Assembly (NCBI RefSeq): GCF_010435915.1
Contig: NZ_JAAFZH010000008.1
Location: forward strand, 1-64,000
From: Spirosoma terrae
Lineage (GTDB): Bacteria; Bacteroidota; Bacteroidia; Cytophagales; Spirosomataceae
Reading direction: 5' to 3'
DNA length: 64,000 nucleotides
Shown: positions 51,991 through 61,073 of the stretch, one piece after another
Position numbering within the stretch: the first letter of the stretch is position 1
How the letters are laid out: every line of letters starts with the position of its first letter
Notes under the pieces: generated by a model
What the model was told of the DNA's origin: nothing
Databases searched by the model: none
What the model saw: the letters and a program-made list of their open reading frames with translations, nothing else
Translations under genes and position numbers: made by a program

Positions 51991-53355
51991 TTAAGCTTGC
52001 TCAACGCCACCTTTCCAGTCGTTGGCATCGTCGCCTTTGGTACCGTCCAGCTTCACGAGGAAGTTTTTGGCCGGGAAATAAGGCTTGATATGAATGTCGA
52101 GATGGATGCGGTCTTTCACATTTTTGTCGCGCTCGAAACGTAGTATTTTGAAATCTTCAATGATCTTGTCGGCTCCCGTGATGCTGTTGAGGAATTTCAC
52201 AATCTGCGCCCGTAGGTCTTTTTCGGCATCGTAGGTCCAGTTTTCAAAGGCACGACGGTTCAGGAAGTCGATCAGAACTTTCATGATCCAGTCGAACACA
52301 CGAACAACGGAGTACGTCTGCAAGCCCTGGTTGTCGCCGTTGAACAGCGTCTTGGCCGAATAGGCCATTACCTTATTATACTCGTTGACCATCGGTACCA
52401 GACCCAGCTTTTCGAGGTTAGCGATTTCGCTCTTTTTCATCTCGAACCGCACGCCATCTACTTCGTTGAGCGTGCCATGCTTGCTACCGGCAACGGGCTG
52501 CTGAAGCATGGTTTTGTAGATTTTACCAGCCAGCGCCGAGGAGGGTGGTACGTAGAGTGGTTCGTCTTCGCCCAGTTCGCTGAATGCTTCCCGACCAACG
52601 AGGTAGTTGCAGGTCATCATTACGTTCGCTTTATAGGCGTCGGCACTGGGCATATCTTCGTCCTGCCAAAGTTCCAGTACGTCGTCGGGCGTGTCGAGAT
52701 GGCGGTAATCGGTGAGCATCATCACCTTATTTTCGTGAGCCAGACGCGCCCATTTATCGACCACTTTTTTGGAACCCAGATAACCTGGAAGTACCATCAG
52801 GGAGTAGTTCTGGCGCAGATCGAGTTTGTCGTAATTCTGCCGTAACTCGTTAGCGATTTCGTCGAAGAACAACGTATTGTCCAGATCCTGGATTTGCTCT
52901 GGGTCGGCATTGACGATGGAGATGTTCTTAACTTTTTCGGTATCGGCGTTTTTGTAAAAGAGTGCTACGGAACGGTAGGCCGTTTCGAGGTCTTTTGTTT
53001 CGTCGACGGCTTTTTTGAGATTACGACGTAGCGTTTCGGCGGCTGTTTCCGTTTTCTGTTCGGCTTCGCCGATCATATCGGCTACGTTCTGATGGGCGTC
53101 GAGCAGTTCAGTCCATTCTTTCAGCCGTTTTTTGAGCGCTTTTCTGTCCTTCTCCGACCCTTTTTCGGTCAGGAAAATGTTCTTACGGGCTTTTTTTGCC
53201 GGATTCATATTCTGAGCGCCTTCTACGGTCGTCTCCACGAATTCGAATCCGCCAAACTTGGCCAGCTGCTGGCTACTGTCGGCAAGGGTCTGAGTAGGAT
53301 TGGTTATTTTAACGCGCTCCTTTACGGCTTTGCCATTTTCTATATTGTCTTCCAT
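51991..53355 (-). CDS. tssC: Type VI sheath large subunit TssC
   Basis: A 454-residue contractile sheath subunit of the Bacteroidota group. Signatures are the N-terminal linker region, SLMVLPGYLGSKKVVDKWARLAHENKVMMLTD, and the late YSVVRVFDWIMKVLIDFLNRRAFENW and FPAKNFLVKLDG, which form the handle and core sheath domain. It lies 73 bases after tssB, the usual pairing. It would assemble with TssB into the extended sheath that contracts to fire the tube. Confidence 0.92.
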   Translation of the reverse strand: MEDNIENGKAVKERVKITNPTQTLADSSQQLAKFGGFEFVETTVEGAQNMNPAKKARKNIFLTEKGSEKDRKALKKRLKEWTELLDAHQNVADMIGEAEQKTETAAETLRRNLKKAVDETKDLETAYRSVALFYKNADTEKVKNISIVNADPEQIQDLDNTLFFDEIANELRQNYDKLDLRQNYSLMVLPGYLGSKKVVDKWARLAHENKVMMLTDYRHLDTPDDVLELWQDEDMPSADAYKANVMMTCNYLVGREAFSELGEDEPLYVPPSSALAGKIYKTMLQQPVAGSKHGTLNEVDGVRFEMKKSEIANLEKLGLVPMVNEYNKVMAYSAKTLFNGDNQGLQTYSVVRVFDWIMKVLIDFLNRRAFENWTYDAEKDLRAQIVKFLNSITGADKIIEDFKILRFERDKNVKDRIHLDIHIKPYFPAKNFLVKLDGTKGDDANDWKGGVEQA

Positions 53356-53428
53356 GCCTTTAGTAAGGGACTTTGGTTTACAGTTTTCTGAGTGTTTCTA
53401 TATTAGTCTTGTTTACCCCACAGCAGTT

Positions 53429-53878
53429 TTATTTGCTGTCTTCGAGCTCCTGAAGCATCGCTCTAAGCGCTGTCAGGTACGATTCCTTAGCTGCCGGGTC
53501 AGCCAGAATTTTTTGCAGCACTTTGTTGGATTTCAGTTGTTTGATAAACTTCTGATAATCGTCCTGCTGGCTTTGCAGATCCTGTAGAAAAGGGCTTTGT
53601 GCTGTAATGCCTTTTTTGCCAAAATCACCCAGGTTGTTGAAGCGTAGTGTTTCTTCGACCCCTGATCCTTCAGCGTCTTCAAACTCAATATCGATCTGGG
53701 GTTTGTAGCGAGCGAATACGGCATCAACGGTTTCGAGTTTCTCTTCAATTTTTGGTTTGAAGGGAGCGTCGGCGGTTAGTTTCTGCACCAGGAGCGTGCG
53801 GTTTTTCTGAATGTCGGCGATTGCTTCGTTGGCGTCGTTGCCTTTTTTTTCCTGACCGCCAATGCCATAGTCCATCAT
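53429..53878 (-). CDS. tssB: Type VI sheath small subunit TssB
   Basis: A 149-residue sheath protein: helical N-terminus (QKNRTLLVQKLTADAPFKPKIEEKLETVDAVFARYKPQIDIEFED) and a C-terminal long helix, starting MMDYGIGGQEKK. The TssB family's short beta strands around the middle (RFNNLGDFG) bind the TssC handle. It stands directly upstream of tssC. The 107-base gap upstream separates it from an unknown gene. Confidence 0.88.
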   Translation of the reverse strand: MMDYGIGGQEKKGNDANEAIADIQKNRTLLVQKLTADAPFKPKIEEKLETVDAVFARYKPQIDIEFEDAEGSGVEETLRFNNLGDFGKKGITAQSPFLQDLQSQQDDYQKFIKQLKSNKVLQKILADPAAKESYLTALRAMLQELEDSK

Positions 53879-53985
53879 AGAGGATATGCGTTTAGATGAT
53901 TAGTTAAGGTTTTGAATTAGTATGTCGAAATCGGTTGATAAAGGGAAACAAAGGGTTGAGCGAACGGTAGTGAGTCGAGAAATCG

Positions 53986-54390
53986 TTAATAACCCACATA
54001 TTCTCCTGTTTGAATACGCAGCTCTATTTCTGTCCGGAAATTTCTGGCCAGCGTTACGCGTACAGCATCATATAACTTGAATGTATTGGGATTTATCGAG
54101 TTATCGGACAGCCAATTTCGCCGACGAGCAACGGCAATTACGGCCATAATAGCCGACAAGGCGCTGGGATTGGGTCGGTAGAAAGTTCGAAAAAGGCCTT
54201 CTACGATGCCTATGCCCCGATTGGCGTTGACTGATTCAACAAGTAGTGCCTGGGCAAAACTTCGATCAGCATCAATGATGCTCAACGTGCCAATCGCGTT
54301 ACGTTGGTTTGGCCAGAACATAATGAGAACCTCTTTTGTCTGTTCTGGGCTAAGAACGAGCTCATCAGGGGCGAAATGACGGAGTGCCAT
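53986..54390 (-). CDS. Unknown protein between tssB and the metalloprotease
   Basis: A 134-residue soluble, mostly helical protein with no family that I recognise; features are a hydrophobic N-terminal part, the helix ALSAIMAVIAVARRRNW and a C-terminal segment RIQTGEYVGY. There is no signal peptide or membrane helix. In the operon it is between the metalloprotease and tssB, so it may be an immunity protein or adapter for the metalloprotease. Alternative: an assembly factor that replaces a missing subunit such as TssA. No basis to choose. Confidence 0.65.
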   Translation of the reverse strand: MALRHFAPDELVLSPEQTKEVLIMFWPNQRNAIGTLSIIDADRSFAQALLVESVNANRGIGIVEGLFRTFYRPNPSALSAIMAVIAVARRRNWLSDNSINPNTFKLYDAVRVTLARNFRTEIELRIQTGEYVGY

Positions 54391-54510
54391 GCTATCTATG
54401 ATTTACTGGGCATTAGTTTAGGAAAGCAAAAAACCTCAATAGTAACCGCTACCACAATCCCACAAAAGGGTGATTTATAGCTAGCGGGTAGTGCCGGTTA
54501 GTGAACGATT

Positions 54511-55335
54511 CTAGGCCGGAAATGGAGTCGCATACATTTGCGCTTCACCCATTCGGTAAAACATATTTTCCATAAACGAGAGACGCCTTACCCAGACTGG
54601 TGTTAAGGTTGTACCTAAGAACCCCTCCCATTGGGCAAAGGAAACGCGGGTCATATGCTCCATGGCCTTTTGCCAGGAATACGCATTCCAGCCTTCGAAA
54701 ACCATACCGCCACCCATGATATTTCGGGAGTTATACGTACCAACACCACCGTAGTTTGGCAGGCCGTTTCCGGCCCCATTGACGTGGTCAGAACCTAAGT
54801 TGTGACCTACTTCGTGGACAACCGTTATTTGCTGGTTACCGGTAAAGTTGGTTTTTAAGGTCGTATCCTGCGAGGTCCACAGTCTGGCATGGGCTCTGAA
54901 CCGGGAGCCGGTTGGAACATCCACTACCTGAACATTAATCGAACCCGACTGCGGAGTGTTGACTCGAACGGCGTCGTACCGGCAATGGATACAGGGACGA
55001 TATTCATTCTGGTTATGCGAATAATTGTAACCCTGAAAGCTAGCCGGAATACGTAAGCAAAACCGATTATCCCAGTGTTGTTTGGCAACAAGAATAAAGT
55101 TATTACACACTTCCTCCCACCGCGCCGGTACCCAGGCATTAACCGTAACCAGGTTGTTGTTGGCATCGAGGGCTTTGCCGGTCGCATCTGGATTTACCTG
55201 CTGAAAACAATAGGTTTGTCTAATCGTCAGCACCAGGTTGTTAATACCATCCATTGGCATCGTCCGGTTGCGTGGGGTATAAGGCGATGGCGTCAGGGTT
55301 GCCTCCTGCATCGTACCATTGTGTGAAATAAGCAT
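54511..55335 (-). CDS. Metzincin-type metalloprotease, candidate effector
   Basis: A 274-residue protein without signal peptide that holds a complete metzincin zinc motif, HEVGHNLGSDH at residues 174-184 (three His ligands, Glu base), and a Met-turn-like NIMGGG at 205-210. Such motifs belong to adamalysin, serralysin and reprolysin-like secreted proteases. It sits inside the secretion operon between clpV and an unknown gene, so it looks like a protein-targeted effector. Cysteines at 93, 115, 118 may make disulphides or a structural metal site. It has no N-terminal PAAR or VgrG fusion, so it would travel as Hcp or VgrG cargo. Confidence 0.78.
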   Translation of the reverse strand: MLISHNGTMQEATLTPSPYTPRNRTMPMDGINNLVLTIRQTYCFQQVNPDATGKALDANNNLVTVNAWVPARWEEVCNNFILVAKQHWDNRFCLRIPASFQGYNYSHNQNEYRPCIHCRYDAVRVNTPQSGSINVQVVDVPTGSRFRAHARLWTSQDTTLKTNFTGNQQITVVHEVGHNLGSDHVNGAGNGLPNYGGVGTYNSRNIMGGGMVFEGWNAYSWQKAMEHMTRVSFAQWEGFLGTTLTPVWVRRLSFMENMFYRMGEAQMYATPFPA

Positions 55336-55356
55336 ACTATCGTTTGATTAAGAGGA

Positions 55357-57897
55357 CTAAGCAGGCTGCTTTAACTGTTCAGAATGATCTATTGCTGTAA
55401 ATGTTAGTTCTCCTGCTTCATTCGCTGTCAGGTTCAGATGGCTTCCTTTTCCGATTTCGCCGGATACGATCATGCGCGATAAGGGGCGCCGAAGTCGATT
55501 CCGAATGACACCACGTAGCGGCCGGGCACCGTACTTGGGGGTGTAACCCTCCAGGGCAAGCTGGCGCCGTACTGCGTCGTCGATCGTTAACGTAATGCCT
55601 TGTTTGTCAAGCAAAGTCAGTAAGGGTTTGAGCTGAATATTGAAAATATTGATAATGGCATCCTCAGAAATCGGCTGAAATGGAATGATTTCGGTCAGGC
55701 GTCCCAGAAACTCAGGTCGGAAAAAACGACCCATGATATCCAGTAATTCGTTCGAGGCTGCAATCTCTCCTTTGCTCGCTTTTTCTACTACGTAGTCACT
55801 CCCAATATTCGACGTGAAGAGGATGATAGCATTCGAAAAATCGCCCTCGCGACCCAGCCTGTCGTGGAGCATCCCTTCATCCAGAATTTGTAGAAACAAG
55901 TCAAAAACAGACGGATGCGCTTTTTCGATTTCATCAAATAAAACCACCGAAAAAGGCTGCTGACGAATTTTGGTTACTAATAGTCCACCGTTTTCGTAGC
56001 CAACGTAGCCCGGAGGAGCGCCATACAGCAAGGCCGCTGAATGCTCTTCTTTAAACTCCGACATATCGAACCGAATCAGTGTTTTTTCGTCGTTAAACAG
56101 AAAATCAGCCATCGACTTAGCCAGTTCCGTTTTGCCGGTTCCAGTAGGCCCAGAGAAGAAAAAGGACCCAATCGGCTGACCTGCACGACTTAAACCGGAC
56201 CGGTTTTCCAGAATGGCGTCGGCAATAATTTTGACGGCATGATCCTGTCCAACAACCCGCTGTTTCAGATGTTCATCCAGGGCCAATAGCTTATCGCGCT
56301 CTTTCGACTGTATTTTTCCAAGCGGAATGCCTGTCCGATTCGCTACAACGGCGGCTACTTCCGATGGCTCTACTTTATCGTGAACATCGGCGCCTAACGT
56401 TTCGATTTTCGCCATCAGAGTAACCAGATGATCAGCCAGTGCATCGGGAAGTTCAAAGGAGTCCGTTTGCAATTCTTCTTCAACCTGACCCAGCAATACG
56501 GGACTTAATCGATTCTTTAACTGTCGCTCAAACCACCTAACGTTAGGCATATACGTTAGCGGGTCGCTCTCACTTACATTTTGCCGTATTTCAGCTAGCT
56601 CGTTACGTAGTCGCTCCACTTCTGGCTGAGTCGTTTCGGTAGCTAGTTTCATGGCTGCCATAGTCCGATCGATGAGATCGATGGCTGCGTCGGGTAGTCG
56701 TCGATCTTTCAGATAGCGTTTGGCTAGTCGAACGGCTTCAGCGACCGTAGTGCTGGCTACTCCGATCTGATGATGGGTTTCAAACAGCGGAAGAATCGTT
56801 TGAACCATACGAACGGCTGTTGGTTCGTCGGGCTCTTCGACAGCCAGTATTTCGAAGCGACGAGCAAAGGCTTCGTCTTTTTCGAGATATTTGCGGTATT
56901 CGTCGTTGGTGGTAGCGCCAATCAGGGTTAATTCTCCCCGCGCTAATTCGGGCTTCAGTAGATTAACCAGACCCGTAGCGCCCCCGTTAGGATCGAGGAG
57001 AATGTGAATTTCGTCGATAAAGAGGATGGCCCGATCAAACTGCTTCAAATCGGCCAGAATTCCTTTTAATCGGTCTTCTATTTCACCTTTGTAGGAGGCT
57101 CCGGCAATCAGCGATCCCATGTCGAGCTGAAACAGGTTCGCTTTTTTTAGATGGGGCGGTACGTTGCCAGCTACGATCTGCTGCGCCAGTCCCTCTACCA
57201 GCGCTGTTTTACCAACGCCTGGTTCACCGGTTATAATTACGTTTGGTTTCAGACGCCGACCCAGCACTTCGATCATTTGCCGGGTTTCCCGATCACGACC
57301 AACAATGGGGTCGAGTTTGCCTTCGCGGGCGGCCGCTGTTCGGTCGGTGCAGTATTTGAAGAGCGTTTTTCCGGTGGGAACGCCTTCTTTACTGGTGTTT
57401 GCCTGACCATTACTGGCTGTTCCGTTGTTGCCGCCAGCCTGACCGTTGATAGCTTGTTGCAAACCCGCTTCCAGCAGAGCCTTTTCCAGAAGCTGGTTCT
57501 CAGTTAATGGAAAGGATTTGAGTTGATCGCGACTGAAGGCTACGTCTGGTTTGCACATCGCGATCAGTATAGTTAATGGCGTTAGCTCGGATTCTCCCAG
57601 CTTCATGCGTACTACGTCGGATACTTCCATCAACGCACGGACCTGCGCATCGCCGGTTGGTTCTTCGGTCGTCCGGGCTGATTTTGGGTACGATTCGACG
57701 CGAATGTCGGCCCAGTCGCGTAGATACGGTACGTCGATGTCCCACACAATCAGTTGCGAAGCCAGTCCCACATCGTTATGGAGCAGACCAGTGAGCAAAT
57801 GTCCAGGTGAGAAAGTCAGGTGCTGATGCTCTCGCGCAACGGCCTGGGCAATGCTGATAGCTCTTCGTAATTCTTCTGTATAAGAAAGGGTTAGCAT
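55357..57897 (-). CDS. clpV: Type VI ATPase ClpV (TssH)
   Basis: An 846-residue AAA+ unfoldase of the ClpB/Hsp100 group that disassembles contracted sheaths. It has an N-terminal Clp-N domain (about 1-140), a first ATPase domain with Walker A GEPGVGKT (about 227-234) and Walker B ILFIDEIH, a middle coiled region and a second ATPase domain with Walker A GPTGTGKT (about 590) and Walker [13 protein letters not shown], then a C-terminal domain ending [20 protein letters not shown]. TssH proteins of other systems bind TssC with the N-domain. First gene of the minus-strand operon; a 216-base gap with no gene upstream would hold the promoter. Confidence 0.93.
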   Translation of the reverse strand: MLTLSYTEELRRAISIAQAVAREHQHLTFSPGHLLTGLLHNDVGLASQLIVWDIDVPYLRDWADIRVESYPKSARTTEEPTGDAQVRALMEVSDVVRMKLGESELTPLTILIAMCKPDVAFSRDQLKSFPLTENQLLEKALLEAGLQQAINGQAGGNNGTASNGQANTSKEGVPTGKTLFKYCTDRTAAAREGKLDPIVGRDRETRQMIEVLGRRLKPNVIITGEPGVGKTALVEGLAQQIVAGNVPPHLKKANLFQLDMGSLIAGASYKGEIEDRLKGILADLKQFDRAILFIDEIHILLDPNGGATGLVNLLKPELARGELTLIGATTNDEYRKYLEKDEAFARRFEILAVEEPDEPTAVRMVQTILPLFETHHQIGVASTTVAEAVRLAKRYLKDRRLPDAAIDLIDRTMAAMKLATETTQPEVERLRNELAEIRQNVSESDPLTYMPNVRWFERQLKNRLSPVLLGQVEEELQTDSFELPDALADHLVTLMAKIETLGADVHDKVEPSEVAAVVANRTGIPLGKIQSKERDKLLALDEHLKQRVVGQDHAVKIIADAILENRSGLSRAGQPIGSFFFSGPTGTGKTELAKSMADFLFNDEKTLIRFDMSEFKEEHSAALLYGAPPGYVGYENGGLLVTKIRQQPFSVVLFDEIEKAHPSVFDLFLQILDEGMLHDRLGREGDFSNAIILFTSNIGSDYVVEKASKGEIAASNELLDIMGRFFRPEFLGRLTEIIPFQPISEDAIINIFNIQLKPLLTLLDKQGITLTIDDAVRRQLALEGYTPKYGARPLRGVIRNRLRRPLSRMIVSGEIGKGSHLNLTANEAGELTFTAIDHSEQLKQPA

Positions 57898-58113
57898 GGT
57901 CTGGATAGTCGGTTAAGTTCCAAACGTGGTGTTAACTTACAGATTAGTTTTTCACCGTAAATGGAGGTTTGAGTGAATGACGGTCTGGTTGAGTGAACGG
58001 CTGTAATCGCTTCATAATCATTTGGATCGTCATTGGTAGTTTGGTGCAGATAGGAGTACAGGGATTTCTCAGGGTTAGTCGTAGGAATGCTACGGTAAGA
58101 AAACACCCTTTAC

Positions 58114-58896
58114 TCAGTTCGTTGGCTGGAAGTAGAAATCGCCGGTTAACGAAGTTGATTCCCAGGGCATTTGTTTATAATTTGATTGCTTCATAACATC
58201 TTCTCTGATTATATTGAAAACCTGAGCGATTGATTTATTGGGTACGCCAATGGCTTTTGTGAAGGCGCTTGTATAAAGACTATTCCGGTCTGTGGTACGA
58301 ATGACCTGGCGACCTGGCGATGTGGCATACGCCATAACAAAGCCGACATCTGCATTCATAGAATGTATCCCATCGGCTGAACGCCAGGTTATTCTCTCTG
58401 AAAAAGGATTGGTGCGGTCCGAATCAAGAATAATAATTTTGGTTTTTACGGCCGTCATGGCATCTGCTATTGATTTTACTGGCAGGCAGGATGTTTCTGT
58501 TTCGGCAATTGTAGCAGGATGGGCGTCTGTTGGCATCAGAAACTGCTCGCTACCTATTGTGGCGCTGCCGCCTGAGTAATAGACTAGCCCGACCTCCTTG
58601 TCTTTCAGCTTACCAATGAAGTCGTTAATCGCTGTTTGCATAGTCGCTTTGTCGGCGTCTGTAGAAAGAAGAACCTCAAAATTGATCTTCTGCAGCGCTT
58701 GTGTTACGTCGTTTGCATCATTGACGGCTGTTGGCCACTTTTCGCCCTGTGCATAATTACTGTTGCCAATGACGAGGGCCAGCCGTTTTTTGTTGATACC
58801 CTGTTGACTATTTTTTGCTTCAGATGGTATCTGTTGCGCGAAGACGCTCAGATACACGAAGCTGAGTAGAAGGGGAAATACAGACTGCGCTTTCAT
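58114..58896 (-). CDS. Exported caspase-fold protein lacking both catalytic residues
   Basis: A 260-residue protein with a signal peptide (about 1-21) and a C14/metacaspase-like fold that is clearly homologous to the intact paralogue at 61074: both carry KRLALVIGNxNY, a C-terminal MKQSNYKQMPWESTSLTGDFYF-type block and the same spacing. The catalytic histidine position is G110 (YYSGGS instead of YYAGHG), and the catalytic cysteine position is D160 (LDSDRTNPF instead of LDACRDNPF). The strand and helix pattern around both is intact, so this is a pseudocaspase, not a decayed gene. Its likely use is binding, for instance as a decoy or an adapter. No frameshift or stop inside. Confidence 0.85.
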   Translation of the reverse strand: MKAQSVFPLLLSFVYLSVFAQQIPSEAKNSQQGINKKRLALVIGNSNYAQGEKWPTAVNDANDVTQALQKINFEVLLSTDADKATMQTAINDFIGKLKDKEVGLVYYSGGSATIGSEQFLMPTDAHPATIAETETSCLPVKSIADAMTAVKTKIIILDSDRTNPFSERITWRSADGIHSMNADVGFVMAYATSPGRQVIRTTDRNSLYTSAFTKAIGVPNKSIAQVFNIIREDVMKQSNYKQMPWESTSLTGDFYFQPTN

Positions 58897-58956
58897 CGTA
58901 TGAAACGTGTATAGGAGTTTGAGGCTCCTGATGAATCTATTGCCCTATAATTCACA

Positions 58957-61002
58957 CTACTTATTGGCTCCACTATTGCTGGGATAAAAGCCCGTTACGT
59001 CGCCATTAACGGCCATGACCGGTACCGCAAATAGTCCAGAGCTACTCAGGAAAGAAAAGCTGGTACGTTGGCTCCCACTGGCGGGCTCCAAAGCATAGAC
59101 TCGACCATCGTAGCTGCTGGCATAGATTAATCCGTTAGCATAAATGGGACCCGCGCTCATCCAATATTTAGAAGTAAAGGACCATCGTAAAGTACCTGAG
59201 CTACTCTCAATGGCGTATACCTTATAATCGTCGCTCCCAACGTAGACTAAGCCGAACGTAGGAGTAACCATCGGGCTGCTATAAATTTCGTCGCCCGTTG
59301 TGTATGTCCATTTGGGGTTGCCTCCTGCCTGAGCATCGAAGGCGTACAGCTTACGATCACGACTGCCGACATACAGCACTCCATTGGCAACAACTGGGCT
59401 TGAATCGACTTTTCCTCCCGTGGAATAAGACCATTTTACCGCACCCGTCTGGGCATCAAGGGCATAAATCGCTTTGTCGCCACTGCCGATATACACAATG
59501 CCATTGCTAACTGTTGGACTGGAACGTACTTCGCCTTTTGTGGTGTAAGCCCATTTTTGTTTACCTGTACTAGCCTCAATAGCGTACACATTATTATCGT
59601 AACTCCCGACGTAAACGACTCCATTGGCTATAGAGGGAGAAGAAAGTATCTGCGCTTTTGTGGGGAAGCTCCACTGTTGCGCACCTGTGGTTGCGTTGAT
59701 GGCATACACATTGCCGTTTGTATTACCAATATATACGGTATTGCCATCAACAACCGGGCTGCTGGATGCGAAAGAAGCACCAGCCGGGAAACTCCATAAT
59801 TTAGTTCCCTTTGCCGGATCGAGGGCATACAGATTTCCGTCGTTACTACCAAACAGGAGTCTGCCATTTGCCACAACAGGATTTGAGTTGAGGGTACCTC
59901 CCGTTGAGAATTTCCAATTTATTGCCCCTGAATTGGGATCCAGTGCATACAGAGTCCCATCCGTGCTGGCAACGTAGAGCATTAATGGCGAAGCAGTGGA
60001 TAGGGCTGTAGTTTGGAACGTCTTAACGGCTCCATAGGTAACAGTACCGGCCCCATTGATGGCATAGGCCCGATAGTAATACGTGGTGTTGGGCTGCAGG
60101 TTGCTGATCGTCAGCGATACCGAAGCCCCCGATAGCCCCGAGGCTACCACCTTGCTGTCCCCCGTGGTGGGCGTTTGACTGCTGGGGGAGTAGACCACCC
60201 CATACTCTTTTAAGCTAACCACACTGGCATTGCTCACCTGAACCCCCACCTGCACGGCTGTGGCGCTGGCGGTGCCTACTAGGTCGAGGGTTTCGGCCAC
60301 AGCGGCTGGCTCGCCGGTCTTGATCTGCTTAGCTTCCCCGTAGCTCACCGTCCCGGCATCGCTGATGGCGTAGGCCCGATAGTAATAGGTGGTGTTGGGT
60401 TGTAAGTTACTGATGGTGACGGTGGTAGTCGCTCCACTACCGCTAGCGGTGGCTTTGGCGTCACTGGTGGTGGGCTGCTGATTGGTGGTGGAGTAGACAA
60501 TGCCGAATTCTTTGAGGGTGACGGCGCTGGCATTGGCCACCTGCACTTGAGTCTGGAAGGAGGTGGGGGTTGGGCTTCCCACCAGTTCCAGGGTTCTGAC
60601 ATCGGCAATGACGGTAGCGGTTTTAAAGGACTGGATTTCGCCGTAACCGACGAGTCCCTTGTCGTTGATGGCGTATGTTCTGTAGTAATAGGTGGTGTTG
60701 GGTTGAAGGCCATTGAGCATGACCTGTGCTGTTGAGTTGGCGCCAGTGGCTGGCACTTTGGTATCGGAGATGGTGGGTAGCTGGTTGGTTGAGGAGAAGA
60801 CGATGCCGAACTCGGTGAGTGCGTTTGGTCCCAGGGATGTGATGCTGCATTCAACCTGGACCGATGTGGTGGCCGGTGCACTGGGTGATCCTGTTTTGAC
60901 CTGTGGGATCAGATCATACGGCTCCAGCTTCCACTTGGCGCAGTTGGCCAGCAGCAGCGCCATCCCGAGGAACAGTAGCAGGTTACGAAAAAAGATAGGC
61001 AT
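58957..61002 (-). CDS. Lipoprotein with three Fn3-like repeats and a PQQ-type propeller
   Basis: A 681-residue outer-membrane or periplasmic lipoprotein: signal with lipobox LLANC (lipidated C21), three ~102-residue Fn3-like repeats (about 35-330), each with the motif NTTYYYRAYAI, then a C-terminal propeller of about eight blades (about 340-650) with repeated W-x-F-x-x-G and V-x-x-G-S-x-D/N-x-x-V/L-Y-A patterns of pyrroloquinoline-quinone-like repeats. No quinone-enzyme active site is evident, so this is a binding or scaffold propeller, not a dehydrogenase. It lies between the two caspase-fold genes. Confidence 0.8.
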   Translation of the reverse strand: MPIFFRNLLLFLGMALLLANCAKWKLEPYDLIPQVKTGSPSAPATTSVQVECSITSLGPNALTEFGIVFSSTNQLPTISDTKVPATGANSTAQVMLNGLQPNTTYYYRTYAINDKGLVGYGEIQSFKTATVIADVRTLELVGSPTPTSFQTQVQVANASAVTLKEFGIVYSTTNQQPTTSDAKATASGSGATTTVTISNLQPNTTYYYRAYAISDAGTVSYGEAKQIKTGEPAAVAETLDLVGTASATAVQVGVQVSNASVVSLKEYGVVYSPSSQTPTTGDSKVVASGLSGASVSLTISNLQPNTTYYYRAYAINGAGTVTYGAVKTFQTTALSTASPLMLYVASTDGTLYALDPNSGAINWKFSTGGTLNSNPVVANGRLLFGSNDGNLYALDPAKGTKLWSFPAGASFASSSPVVDGNTVYIGNTNGNVYAINATTGAQQWSFPTKAQILSSPSIANGVVYVGSYDNNVYAIEASTGKQKWAYTTKGEVRSSPTVSNGIVYIGSGDKAIYALDAQTGAVKWSYSTGGKVDSSPVVANGVLYVGSRDRKLYAFDAQAGGNPKWTYTTGDEIYSSPMVTPTFGLVYVGSDDYKVYAIESSSGTLRWSFTSKYWMSAGPIYANGLIYASSYDGRVYALEPASGSQRTSFSFLSSSGLFAVPVMAVNGDVTGFYPSNSGANK

Positions 61003-61073
61003 GGCCGGATAGTAGTTTAAAGAGCAGGAGTAAACTTGGCGAAAGACAGACGTAGTGATTTGTCTCTACTGGA

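Noticed and set aside
38061..57897. Phage-tail-like extracellular contractile system (eCIS) or tailocin instead of type VI secretion
   Set aside because: ClpV, TssK, TssF, TssG and membrane proteins TssN and TssO/TssP-like are present, and there is no eCIS-type tail-fibre, AAA (Afp15-like) or lysis cassette.
60345..60881. 178-codon minus-strand frame rich in Pro and Ser inside the propeller lipoprotein gene
   Set aside because: Low-complexity translation of a repeat region in the wrong frame of a well-supported gene.
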